Part shown: positions 12,218-25,499 of the stretch, one piece after another
Layout: each line of letters begins with the position of its first letter
How positions within the stretch are numbered: position 1 is the stretch's first letter
NCBI GenBank assembly: GCA_028829895.1
Contig: CM054177.1
Location: 29,091,564-29,155,563, forward strand
Source: Sinotaia quadrata
Taxonomy: Eukaryota; Mollusca; Gastropoda; Architaenioglossa; Viviparidae
Length of the DNA stretch: 64,000 nucleotides
Direction: 5' to 3'
Translations under genes and position numbers: made by a program
Notes under the pieces: model-generated
Database searches by the model: none
Told to the model about the DNA's origin: nothing
What the model saw: the letters and a program-made list of their open reading frames with translations, nothing else

Positions 12218-13764
12218 TGTCACAGTCTGATAAAATTGTCCGACTTCGTGACCCACTTGCCTTGTTTACTTCAAATTCGAATATTTGAAACCCTTGGCCC
12301 TTTGTTCAAAGCTTCCTTTTTCTAGGTGCTTCTAGAACAGGTCAAGATGTTATGTAACTTTAGGACCATTGTCCAGTTCTCGAACCAACCACATGCTTTG
12401 CGAACAGTCACGTGATACGCAATATACCTTTCTATATATGTACCCACACGCTTCCGCTCCCTCACTTCGAGCACATTTTAGCTAATTCCATCAGCTTACT
12501 CGGGTCGTGAGAGGCAGCCGGCGCCATAGAGAATCAAGGTACCCTTCGACTTCTCTCAAAGGTATCATTTTATTTAATAGTATTTGCCTATGTATTGTTT
12601 AAGTATGTATTTGTGCTATGTATTATATGATTTCCATATACACTTGAGCATGGTTCAGAGAAATAGCTGAAAACCTATATGTTACGGAATATAAATTTAT
12701 TGTAACCATTTTTCCATTTCTGTACTTTAATTTATATTGTTTTAATTCACTAAGAGCCAGAATGCTGCGCTCGATATGAATTCTTCATGTAATTCAATTA
12801 TTGCGTGTAATTTAAATTGTAAATTGTGAAGCGCTCTGTCGGCTTGAATTACCCCTTGTATGAACATTAATTTAACGTTGTATCTATTTTATTGCTTCAT
12901 ACGTCATGACTGTTAAATGGAACACATGTGAGACGATTATATTTTTTCTAAATCTAATTGTAAGCGACGCGAGGTCGAAACTCCTTGTTCAGCGCATTTA
13001 ATTGAGCCATGCCTAGGTAGGACCTGTTAGGTTGAGAATTATATCCAAACACGTTGCATCCACAGGTCGGCTCATGGTTCATGTTTCACCATGCCTCACC
13101 TGCATTAGCTTATTGGTGTAAGCGTGTCGAAATCCACTCTGAGGGCCATGCTGCAAAAAATTCCAGTTCCTAGCCACTAACAAAGGGACATCATTCCTTA
13201 TGCACCACGTGTGTCGTTAAAGGGGGACTGAGGGAACGAATCAGCATGACTGAGTGTTGAGACCAAGGATACAAGAATAGAGCTAAGTGCAAAATCAAGT
13301 GTACAGTTCTCAAAGGAACACTTTTCTGGCAATTTAGATTGACAAAAATCAGGCATAGGCGCGTAAAGACAGAGTGAAGACTATTCGCGTTGCATTCGAT
13401 TTATTGTTAATTTGTTAAACTTCATTAAATCTTATTTTCTTTGTTAATACCTCTTAGTAGTTGATTTCTATGCACAATAGACCAATTAGATTAATTCTTA
13501 GATTTGAATGGGGGCGGATGAGCAGAAAGATTGATGACGAGTGCATATTAATTTAGAGGGATTTAACTGTTTTCAAATCTAGCTAAAAGTTCGCAGTTTA
13601 TTAGTCTGTAAATTTGTCGTCTGAACTACAAGACGCACTTTTAATTAGTCAGATAATAAATTGAGCAACCAGTCTGCGTAGAATATGAGAGGAAGAATTA
13701 ATTATATTTAAAGTCTTTTAATTATTCTAAGCAGGGTCTTTAAATAAATACTGGAAACGTAACA
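12218..13764 (+). repeat. 3' LTR of the Gmr1-like element
   Basis: It has the same 1547-bp length as the 5' LTR, and I saw no mismatch by eye over the stretches checked. The polyadenylation signal AATAAA is at 13743-13748. It is followed by the target duplication TTGAT at 13765-13769. Confidence 0.97.
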
Positions 13765-13883
13765 TTGATGGCAAAAAAAAACATCTACAACATTCACATT
13801 GATGGCAAAAAAAACATCTACAACATTCACATTGAATTGATGGCAAAAAAAACATCTACAACACTCACATTGTACTGATGGCA
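13765..13883 (-). repeat. Tandem array containing copies of the exon 3 splice donor
   Basis: On the minus strand the unit is a T-run, GCCATCA, CAATGTGARTGTTGTAGATG; period about 33-38 bp. The first unit is the real exon end and donor (GTGAGT). The next units read GTGAAT. The fourth is split by the retrotransposon: its other half is at about 5419-5460. Confidence 0.85.
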
Positions 13884-13941
13884 AAAATTGACAGCTTCAA
13901 GTGTTTGGTGAATAATTCGCTTTACCATAGGCTCTGGCAAA
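13869..13941 (-). CDS. CDKL1: CDKL1-like kinase, exon 3 (helix before the catalytic loop)
   Basis: The 73-bp exon completes the split glycine and encodes LPEPMVKRIIHQ and TLEAVNFCHQYN, matching the CDKL1 helix that precedes the HRD catalytic loop. The acceptor is GTGCTCCACAG|T at 13942 and the donor is TACAAT|GTGAGT at 13869/13868. The next residues, TIHRD, come from the exon at 1537. The last 14 bases of the exon and its donor form the first unit of a short tandem array that continues into the intron (13765-13868) and, across the retrotransposon, to about 5419. Copies of the donor in that array read GTGAAT. Confidence 0.93.
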
Positions 13942-14144
13942 CTGTGGAGCACAAGAGAATTCGGGTACAAAACATGTAAATATTGCAATGTGAAATCAGT
14001 AGAAGTATTAATGACTTTGTTAGCAGAAACCCAAGATTTAAGGCTGCAGAGTGCCTTATAATTATATGCCATTTTATATTTTCAACTCCCCCCGACCACA
14101 CACACACACACCTTCAATGATTTTCTACAAATGCCAAAAGTAAA

Positions 14145-14915
14145 TTAGTACTCAACTGAGTTAGTACTAGATTTAGTAGTAGGTAAAATTAGTACTAGAT
14201 AAAATTAGTACTAGACTGAGTTAGTACTAGATTTAGTAGTAGGTAAAATTAATACTCAACTGAGTTAGTATTTGATTTAGTAGTAGGTAAAATTAGTACT
14301 CGACTGAGTTAGTACTAGATTTAGTAGTAGGTAAAATTAGTACCCAACTGAGTTAGTACTAGATTTAGTAGTAGGTAAATTAGTACTAGATAAAATTAGT
14401 ACTAGACTGAGTTAGTTAGTACTAGATTTAGTAGTAGGTAAAATTAGTACTCAACTGAGTTAGTACTAGATTTAGTAGTGGGTAAAATTAGTATTAGATA
14501 AAATTAGTACTACTACTAGACTGAGTTAGTACTAGATTTAGTAGTAGGTAAAATTAGTACTCAACTGAGTTAGTACTAGATTTAGTAGTAGGTAAAATTA
14601 GTACTAGATAAAATTAGTACTCGACTGAGTTAGTACTAGATTTAGTAGTAGGTAAAATTAGTACTAGATAAAATTAGTACTAGACTGAGTTAGTACTAGG
14701 TAAAATTAGTACTCGACTGAGTTAGTATTAGATTTAGTACTAGTAGTAGGTAAAATTAGTACTAGATAAAATTAGTACTAGACTGAGTTAGTACTAGGTA
14801 AAATTAGTACTCGACTGATTTAGTACTAGATTTAGTAGTAGGTAAAATTAGTACTCGACTTAGTACTAAATAAAATTAGTACTCGGCTGAGTTAGTACTA
14901 GATTTAGTAATAGTA
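14145..14915. repeat. TAG-rich minisatellite filling CDKL1 intron 2
   Basis: About 770 bp of the modules TTAGTACTAGATTTAGTAG, TAGGTAAAATTAGTACT and CGACTGAG in changing order. It fills more than half of the 1349-bp intron between exons 2 and 3. Every frame is stop-rich. Confidence 0.88.
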
Positions 14916-15217
14916 GTAGAATGACATATTATGTGAATGACTTAGCAGAAGATTGTCAAAATTTGAATGTTAAGTGCAACAAATCAGAGCCATTCTCTTA
15001 AATCAAGCACAAGTAGATCTGACAAAACAGCATCCCAACAATTTTGGCCAAAGTCATCACTAGTTATTCTGAAAACCACTTACATATTTTTAGAAATAAT
15101 AACAGGTTGACATATTATATATGTTTTAAATATATATATATATACAGCATATACGAACAAGTAAATATTTATTATTCATATATATTTACTTGACAATCAT
15201 AATGCAAAATACAATCA

Positions 15218-15427
<210 letters not shown>

Positions 15428-15574
15428 TCATAAGGCTTGAATGTTATGAACTTAATTCAACATTCTACTGAATAAACAGTTGCAACATTTTCAAAGGAAT
15501 GAACTAAGCAGTAAGTAGTATTGTGTATGAAAAATGTGTCTGAATAAACTAGCATACCTTGCCTTTATACAGAT

Positions 15575-16350
15575 GAGTACACTTTGCCTTTTTTTTACAA
15601 AACACCCCATCTTGTTTACATATAAACCACCACCACATTTGCCTGCTTACAAACCACCACATTTTGATTTTGCTTTCATACAAACCCATATTTTGCCTTC
15701 ATATAGACCCACATATTTTGCCTTCTTACAGACTAACATATTCTGTCTTCACACAGACTCTCACATTTTGCCTTCAGACCCACATATTTTTGCCTTTATA
15801 CTAATTATAGTAATTATAGAGACCCAAACATTTTTGCCATCATTCAGACCCCCACATTTTGCCTTCATTACAGACTTATTGCAAATCCACATATTTTGCC
15901 TTCATTACAGACTTATTGCAAATCCACATATTTTGATTTCATTACAGACTTATTGCAAATCCACATATTTTGCCTTCATTACAGACTTATTGCAAATCCA
16001 CACATTTTGCCTTCATTACAGACTTATTGCAAATCCACACATTTTGCCTTCATTACAGACTTATTGCAAATCCACATATTTTGCCTTCATTACAGACTTA
16101 TTGCAAATCCACATATTTTGATTTCATGCAAACCACCACTGCCTTCATGCACACCATATTTTGCTTTTAGTTTATGCAAACCACCACATTTTCGTTTCAT
16201 ACAATCCAGTATATTTTGCCTTTATGCAAACCACCACATTTTCTTTTCATACAATCCAGTATATTTTGCCTTTATACAAACCACCAAATTTTGCCTTTAT
16301 GCAAACCATATTTTCTTTTCATAAAACCAGCACACTTTGCCTTTTTACCG
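15575..16350. repeat. 37-bp minisatellite with degenerate flanks (CDKL1 intron 1)
   Basis: Seven near-perfect copies of ATTACAGACTTATTGCAAAT plus CCACATATTTTGCCTTC run from 15867 to about 16125. Diverged CATTTTGCCTT / CAAACCACCA units lie on both sides. The open frames here are by-products. Confidence 0.9.
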
Positions 16351-16774
16351 AGACAAGTATTGTTAATAATATTAATTATTATTATATTTTAACAAAGGAT
16401 TACCAATTTTAGCCATAATCACTGGCATCAGAAGAGTAGAAATCATGTAAATTAATTGTAATTTTATTTAACCTATCTATCTAAACTTATTAATTAATTA
16501 AAATTATTATATAAACTTTAAACACAAACAAGTGTTAAGCAGTGAAAAAGCAGCATGAAAACTTAAAACATATTCAGATATACAAAAAAACAAGCAGTAA
16601 ATATAAGAGTGGATTTTATTAATATATATAACAAATAAATGAAAGTGAAATGAGTACATCTATTATTATAATATTAATGGAAAACATATTTGATTAGATG
16701 ATGCCTTTGACAAAAGCTTTGATTTATGAAAACTCTATAAAAAGTTTGGCACATTATGGTGACTGGTTTGAATG

Positions 16775-17070
16775 CAGTGTGTTTGTCTGTCTGAAGGAAA
16801 AGTGTGATGGTCTGTCTGAAAGCAAAGTATGCTAGTCGTCTGAAGGAAAAGTGTGATGGTCTGTCTGAAAGCAAAGTGTGCTAGTCTGTCTGAAGGAAAA
16901 GTGTGATGGTCTGTCTGAAAGCAAAGTGTGCTAGTCTGTCTGAAGGAAAAGTCACAAGTGTGATGGTCTGTCTGAAGGAAAAGTGCGCTAGTCTGTCTGA
17001 AAGAAAAGTGTGATGGTTTGCATGAGGGCAAGGTGTACTGGTCTGTTTGAAGTCAAAGTGTGCTGGTGAC
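16775..17070. repeat. Minisatellite of about 25/50-bp composite units (CDKL1 intron 1)
   Basis: Alternating GTCTGTCTGAAGGAAAAGTG and GTCTGTCTGAAAGCAAAGTG half-units, about 11 in all. Confidence 0.85.
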
Positions 17071-19814
<2,744 letters not shown>

Positions 19815-19846
19815 AAATCCCAGCAAGAATGCAGTAGTACCGCCAT
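19815..19846 (-). other. Tentative first coding exon / start region of the CDKL1-like gene
   Basis: An ATG at 19846-19844 sits inside CAATATGGCGG, a good match to the YY1 motif that often covers transcription starts. The short frame it opens (MAVLLHSCWD) reaches a GT at 19814. Splicing there to the acceptor at 18262 keeps the frame into the kinase start. The donor GTATCG is weak and no transcript evidence exists, so this is only a candidate. It could equally be 5' UTR. Confidence 0.22.
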
Positions 19847-20250
19847 ATTGAATTTACTTGTCATGTATCTATACGCCATATGCAAGACACAATCTGAAAT
19901 CCCAAAGTGAATTAGTTATTCTGATTTGACTGCCTCGACAACAAAATTATGTAAAAATCCAGTCAAATAAATCTATAGTTAGTCAGAGTTCTCCTAAATT
20001 TTACATTTTACAAAGGAGTTATTTTTTCTCTTAGCTCCAGGAATGCAATGCGTACTAGGGTTTTGCTTTCACCGTCCATAGCAAAGGTCATAACCACAGA
20101 GACGGTTTGATCACGTGATGTAAACTAGATCTCGACAACAATCGATTACGTATGCAGCGCCCATTTCAAGAGGTGGGATTTATTTTGCCCTCGCTCGCTC
20201 GCTCTCTCTCTCGTTAAAAAAAAAAAGAATTATTAATTCATCATCTGTCA
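19838..20250 (-). promoter_or_regulatory. Candidate promoter region of the CDKL1-like gene
   Basis: A YY1-like CCGCCATATTG (plus strand) lies at about 19840-19850. An E-box TCACGTGA lies at about 20111-20118. A CTCGCTCG/CTCTCT pyrimidine run lies at about 20190-20215. Coding exons start about 1.6 kb downstream on the minus strand. The grouping is suggestive only; no TATA box or start site can be fixed. Confidence 0.25.
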
Positions 20251-21558
20251 GTAGTTGTGTGGATAAAGCAATAATATTTTTAAAAATAAATATTATAAAA
20301 GACAACTAAATGAAACAAAACTAAAATAAATTAGCAGAGGAATGCATCACACACGGAAAGATTATCATTATTGTAGGTGCAGAAAAAATTCTATTGGCCT
20401 AAAGAAGCATTATCGATCGGACCCAGACTTTGACTTAACATGTAATGAGAGCAAAAGCAAGCATGCCAGGGACAATGAAGATATAAATATATAAGAATAC
20501 AACATATTGTATCAAGCTGGTTCACTAAAGTACATCTCAGCCTGACAACCTGATGTGAAAATCCATCGACTCCCAGTGCAGTATTAACGCATGGGCACTC
20601 TGGGTAGTTGACCGGGGGCCTCACAAACATAGGGGCCCCATGCTAATCTATGTATGTTTTATTCCCGTGAGTGGTTGTGTAGGTAGGGGCCCCAGCGCAC
20701 TGCTTTGCCCATGGGCCTATAATGCTGTTAAGACGGTCCGGCTCTGACCTAATCTGACCTCTATAACAAAGACAAAACAAGCAAGCAAACGGATATACAA
20801 AGAAGCAGATAAATAAACAAATGCAGATACAAGAATCTTCTTTGTTGTTTACAAGGACGAGTTACCGGGTCACATGCACACTTGTTTCTCCGCATCCAGA
20901 AGTTGTGAATCATTGAAAAAGCATGCGTTCAGATATACATAGACGTGTGCGTTTGAGCAAGCACGCACTTGTATATTATATGTGCGTGAATGTGTGATTG
21001 TGTAGTATGTGGGTTGTGCTGTTTATAGTATAATATAGTATAAATTGTGCCTAGAAAACAACCAGCACTGGATGCAAACAATTACTCTTTTAACGAAAAA
21101 TGTGGACGATCATTCATAGCAGCAATAATACCCATCCCTTCTTTTCTTCCTTCTCACCTCTATAGTGAAAAATGCAGCTCGCCGACCTGAGTGTTCGTTC
21201 CTAGCACACATCATTGAAATCTGGCCTAGATATCAATAAAACTTTGCTATACGTTTAAAATAAAATGTAAAAAATAGTTTAGCCTCATCTCTTGTTTTCT
21301 ACTGTTCCACAAATGCTATAGGTTTCTGTAGACTGCTTTCTCTTTAAACGGCTAAGTTTTTCTTCTTTTCTGTGTCTAGCTATTCTTAGAAATAAAACGT
21401 ACACAGATCCATTATCATTCAAGCTGCTATAATGATGTGTATTTTTATATGAGGTAGAAAGATAGTGAACACTTTTAATATTAGGAGAGAGAAGAATATT
21501 TTTGTCTATTAAATGTTTCTAAACATTTTAGTAATTTTTTCTACTTTCGCACACATTT
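20251..21558. other. Intergenic DNA; possible decayed mobile element near 20580-20760
   Basis: A GC-richer patch has ATTAACGCATGGGCA at about 20582 facing TGCCCATGGGCCTATAATG at about 20707. This is an imperfect inverted pair around GGGGCCCC motifs, resembling a worn DNA-transposon end. Otherwise unique AT-rich sequence. Confidence 0.35.
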
Positions 21559-22835
21559 TTCTTCTCCAACATAAGATTATTAATATACATAAGAAGATCA
21601 ATAAATTTAACAATAAATTTATTAAATCAATAATCAAAAACACATAAGACAAATACAATGAAATAGATTACTTTACATCAATATTTCCATGAAACCACGT
21701 TCAGATAATTTTATAATTACACAATCTATCATAAATACAATTCAACAAAAGAGTCAATAAAAATCACAGGATAGTCTTATCAGAGAAATGAAATGGAGTT
21801 ATTAGAGATAAGTAATAATAGTCTTTAATAATAATAATAATAGTAATAATAACCTGATTCAGCACTGTCTTAACAGTCCTTTGCCATGCTGTCACAAATT
21901 ATAGTTCAGTTCAATTTCCTCTTATTTCCTCCTCGTGGAAACAGATTCACCATATATTCTCTCGAAGTCAACCTGGGCTTTTTCTGCCATACCAGTTCGT
22001 TGAAGCAGAACAGTGATTGTAGTAATTTATAGTGCTTACCCGTACTAGAAATTTTCTCAATGTAGTGAGCATACTTTGCCACCATACATCAAATAGAGTG
22101 TAGTGTATCCTCTTTACACTTACACACAGCATGGCAGACAACTCATGTGTCTCCCTGGTCGAAGTGGCCCACAGCCAGTGAACCAGTAGACTCAAACATG
22201 TGAAAATAGGCAACTGAAAAGACTGCTTTGCTCACCACAATATATAATTAAGAAGCAAACCTAAGTTTCCAGTTTATCACTTTATAAATCCATTCGTTCT
22301 TGCATTCCAGTCTCGACTTACAGCTTCCTGCAATGTTATTTATTAACCCGATACATGCGTACAGCATAATAAATACAGCACAAGTGCTAAATACGTGAAG
22401 CATAGTTCAAACATTTGAAGAAATAATAATCTACCCACATAATATTAAATTACAAGTATAACATATCAAAAGCAAAACTGCACGAAATATTTCTAAGTCC
22501 CTTCTCTCTCAACCAGTCAGTAAACTCACCATCAAGCTAATGGCTGTCTTTCAAAATCGGACTTGCCACTTCAAATTCAAAGTAATCAGAGAATTTAATT
22601 TTCTATAGCAAGTAAACTTTTTAATCTCAGCCCATTGGCTGGTCTCGTTCTCGTAAATCATAACCATTGGATAATAAAAACTACTCACTGGTTTGCATTA
22701 CATCAGCAATTCTAGAACATTCTTGCCTCAAGCGTTTACTTTAACTCACTTTCAAAAATACCATCATAAGGAGTACGCTGACAATTTACCAATTTATAAT
22801 TTTAAAATAGGGAGAGGCAAATTTACTCTGCCACA
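21559..22835 (-). repeat. 3' LTR of an old minus-strand LTR retrotransposon
   Basis: Read on the minus strand it starts TGTGGCAGAGTAAATTTGCC. It is directly preceded by a polypurine tract (CTCGAAAGAAAGGGGATA, at about 22836-22853). A relative in the same orientation lies at 52281-53694. Both ends coincide between the two copies: TTCTTCTCCAAC at one end and TTTACTCTGYCACA at the other. The exact CA end is unclear. Confidence 0.7.
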
Positions 22836-23358
22836 TATCCCCTTTCTTTCGAGATGTTAACCTGTCCTGTTAACATATACGCTGTTAGGAGTGAATGTCA
22901 AACATTATGGTGAAGCTTTGTGATAGGAAAATACAACATACACAATCATGTTAAGTCATTAGAGAAGATAAAAAATATTTATATAAAAATTTCACAGCAT
23001 TTACCGAGGCTAATGTACTGGACTCTTACACATTTCTACTGCTCTGGACAAATAGTCAGACCCTCAGTGTCAGTGCCTTTGATGACTTCCACAGTACATC
23101 TAATTTAGAAAAATATTTCACTCCATTGATCCGAGCGAAAGGGTACTCTTGTTCATTCAGCTGTCTCTAGTATAAGAATTCAAAGAGCGATAATTGGGTC
23201 GAATGTTGTGGTACTTAAGTAACGCAAACAAAAGTGCTGGCAAGTACATATCCCAATCACGATGTCTTTCCGACAGTTCTCTCAAAGACTTGGTAAGTGT
23301 AGCGATCAGATTTTCGACTAAACTGTTACTCATAGGGTGGTAAGGTGTAGTTTTATTT
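22836..23358 (-). pseudogene. Decayed pol remnant (integrase end, possible RT scrap) of the old LTR element
   Basis: The minus-strand frame 23354-23157 reads TTPYHPMSN then LSERHRDWDMYLPALLFAL. This is the integrase region just after the second catalytic aspartate, and the glutamate motif reads LVENL. A stop follows. About 30-70 bp further on, another frame gives INGVKYFSKLDV, which resembles the RT segment before its first catalytic aspartate. Internal deletion and frameshifts are clear. If the RT reading is right, integrase also preceded RT in this family. The 5' part has been lost into the adjacent minisatellite. Confidence 0.65.
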
Positions 23359-23860
23359 CTGTAGACTCCTGGCTATGTTTAGAACTTTCTTGTTTCTGTA
23401 GACTCCGATTATGTTTAAAACTTCCCTGTTTCTGTAGACACCAGACTATCTAACTTTCTTGTTTCTGTAGACTCCTGGCTAGTTTAGAACTTTCTTGTTT
23501 CTATAGACTGTGTTTAGAACTTTCTTCTCTCTGTAAACTCCAAGCCAAGTGTTTAGAACTTTTCTGTTTCTTTAACTCTGTGCTGTGCTCAAATCTTCAC
23601 TGTCTCTGTACACTTCGGACTGTTTGGAACGTTCATATTCTAGACGCTCAAAACTGTGTCTGGAACTTTCTTGTTCTGTGTTCTCCAGGCTGTTTGAAAT
23701 TCTTTCCAGTATAGCGGGCTCCAAGCAGTTTTTGAAATTTTTCTATTTCTTTAAGCTGCAAGATATCTGGAATTTTTTCATTTTCTGTAGTTACAAACTG
23801 TTTAGAAATATTCTGTTTTTGTATCTGCGGGCTGTGTTTAGAACACTCCTGTTTCTGTAC
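23355..23860. repeat. Degenerate 38-bp minisatellite
   Basis: Units around GTTTCTGTAGACTCC and TGTTTAGAACTTTCTT repeat with rising divergence. It grades into the 50-bp array that follows and looks like its ancestor. Confidence 0.7.
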
Positions 23861-24140
23861 GTCTAGATTGTATTTAGACTTTCCTGACTGTGTTATAAGT
23901 CTTTCTGTACGTTTAGATTGTATTTAGACTTTCCTGACTGTGTTATTATAAGTCTTTATGTACGTCTAGATTATATTTAGACTTTCCTGACTGTGTTATA
24001 AGTCTTTCTGTACGTCTAGATTATATTTAGACTTTCCTGACTGTGTTATAAGTCTTTGTGTACGTCTAGATTATATTTAGACTTTCCTGACTGTGTTATA
24101 AGTCTTTCTGAACGTCTAGAACTCTAGATTGTATTTAGAC
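23861..24140. repeat. 50-bp satellite, segment 1
   Basis: Near-perfect units of GTCTAGATTGTATTTAGACT, TTCCTGACTGTGTTATAAGT and CTTTCTGAAC. The array is interrupted twice by hAT insertions and resumes at 24942 and 27266. Confidence 0.92.
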
Positions 24141-24941
24141 CAGGGGTGCACAAACTCCGGCCCGCGAAGAGTTGACAAGTGGCCCGCCATGTCAAACGAA
24201 AAAGTCAAATGTTTACTCATACACTGAGTGATTTGAAACAAAGCAGCACCTTCTGACCCATTTTTCCAGGCACTCCCTGCAGATGTTGTCTGCCCGCTGA
24301 CATAACACTCACAGAGGCAAGAGAAAAAAGCTATACCAAGATAGGCAGCAAACCCCACACATAAATGCTTGCCCCTTCCTGTGATGTGGTTGGTCAGTAG
24401 CTGTTAAGCCTTAGTGTCCGATCTACCACATTCTGTTGTTTATTTTGATTATATTTTTGTGACAAAATGGCAGCTAATCGTAAAAGAAAAGTTGACAAGG
24501 AAAACCGGCAGTTTAATGATGACTGGATAATGCACTTGTCCACACCAGCATACTTGGCAGCACATACTGCTGCAAACAGGCTTTCTCACAGATGAAACTG
24601 AACAAAAGCAACACCTGCGGTCAGCTGACTGATGATAATCTGGAAGCAATTTTGCATCTTTCAGCGCCAAACATCAAGCCTGACATTTTGAAGCTTGCAG
24701 ATGACATGCAGCACTATCCATCACACTGACTTTGTGAATGTTGACGTATCATAACATTTTTAGAATGAGTCTTAGTATACAACTTCTTTGTCATAATTAT
24801 AGTCTTAATCGTCATTTGTGTGTTCTTAGATGTAATGTCCATCTTGTATGGGACGATTTTGATCTTCACTTTTTTGTGGCCCCCCACGGTTTCGACAAGT
24901 CAGTTTTTGGCCCCCCGACTCAAAAAGTTTGTGCACCACTG
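24141..24941 (+). mobile_element. Non-autonomous hAT element (801 bp) in the 50-bp satellite
   Basis: The left end is CAGGGGTGCACAAACTCC. The right end read inward is CAGTGGTGCACAAACT. It is flanked by the 8-bp target duplication ATTTAGAC (24133-24140 and 24942-24949), as expected for hAT. It keeps only the two ends of a transposase (see next entry). Confidence 0.93.
24467..24729 (+). pseudogene. Internally deleted hAT transposase (both ends only)
   Basis: The N-terminal frame from 24467 reads MAANRKRKVDKENRQFNDDW, typical of the ZBED/GTF2IRD2-type hAT start just before the BED finger. The finger and catalytic core are missing. After the junction the frame shifts and the C-terminus reads KQAFSQMKLNKSNTCG and QLTDDNLEAIL, ending in NIKPDI...PSH and TGA. 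About 90 residues remain of an expected 600 or so, so it cannot transpose by itself. Confidence 0.85.
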
Positions 24942-25088
24942 ATTTAGACTTTCCTGACTGTGTTATAAGTCTTTCTGAACGTCTAGATTGTATTTAGACT
25001 TTCCTGACTGTGTTATAAGTCTTTCTGAACGTCTAGATTGTATTTAGACTTTCCTGACTGTGTTATAAGTCTTTCTGAACGTCTAGAT
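24942..25088. repeat. 50-bp satellite, segment 2
   Basis: Three units continue the array between the two hAT elements. It starts with the target duplication of the first and ends with GTCTAGAT, the duplication of the second. Confidence 0.92.
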
Positions 25089-25307
25089 CAGTGGTCCCCA
25101 ACCTTTTCATCGCCGCGGACCGGTCAACGCTTGATAATTTTACCGCGGACCGATGATGTGGGGGGACGTTGATTGTTTATATTTTAGATTGTTTTGATTT
25201 AATAATTTTAATTTAATTATATTTAAACGTGCCTTCAAATTAAAATACAGTTACACCAAAAAATGAATATAAAGTGATTTAACATTTTAACTCACTAGAA
25301 CGCTAAA

Positions 25308-25457
25308 TCAGAGAGAACCCTGAGCTTGTTTCTTTGCAACGAGAGGGTTCCATCTGGGGGTAATAGGAGACAATTACACCCGAAGTGAGTTGCTTATGTC
25401 CATCCGTTGTTTTGTTTTGGTTGCTGTCACTGCAGAAAACCCCGCTTCACACAAATA
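25308..25457 (-). pseudogene. hAT transposase, C-terminal dimerisation domain
   Basis: Minus strand: YLCEAGFSAVTATKTKQRMD, ISNSLRV, stop, LSPITPRWNPLVAKKQAQGS. This is the hAT C-terminal dimerisation signature of ZBED5-like transposases with one in-frame stop; the usual final GSH is GSL here. Confidence 0.85.
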
Positions 25458-25499
25458 GGATTCGGAAATGGCAATACGGATTTAAGTGCTGTGGTGGCC

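Larger units (their letters stand above)
5461..13764 (+). mobile_element. Complete LTR retrotransposon, Ty3/Gypsy type with integrase upstream of reverse transcriptase (Gmr1-like)
   Basis: The 8304-bp element is LTR 5461-7007, leader 7008-7626, gag-pol 7627-12039, 3' region 12040-12217 and LTR 12218-13764. It begins TGTCACAG and ends GTAACA, and is flanked by the 5-bp duplication TTGAT (5456-5460 and 13765-13769). The two LTRs have equal length (1547 bp) and I saw no difference in the stretches compared. The single reading frame has no break, so insertion looks recent. The domain order gag-PR-IN-RT-RH with Ty3/Gypsy-type domains is known from the Gmr1 group (Goodwin and Poulter described it in deuterostomes). 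Assignment to that clade rests on order and motifs and not on a tree. It lies antisense in intron 3 of the CDKL1-like gene, about 100 bp from the exon 3 donor. Confidence 0.96.

Noticed and set aside
15534..16412. Overlapping open frames up to 195 codons
   Set aside because: They lie in the 37-bp array inside intron 1 of the kinase gene, on the opposite strand, in three frames at once.
20580..20760. Complete small DNA transposon
   Set aside because: The inverted pair is imperfect and no target duplication is visible.
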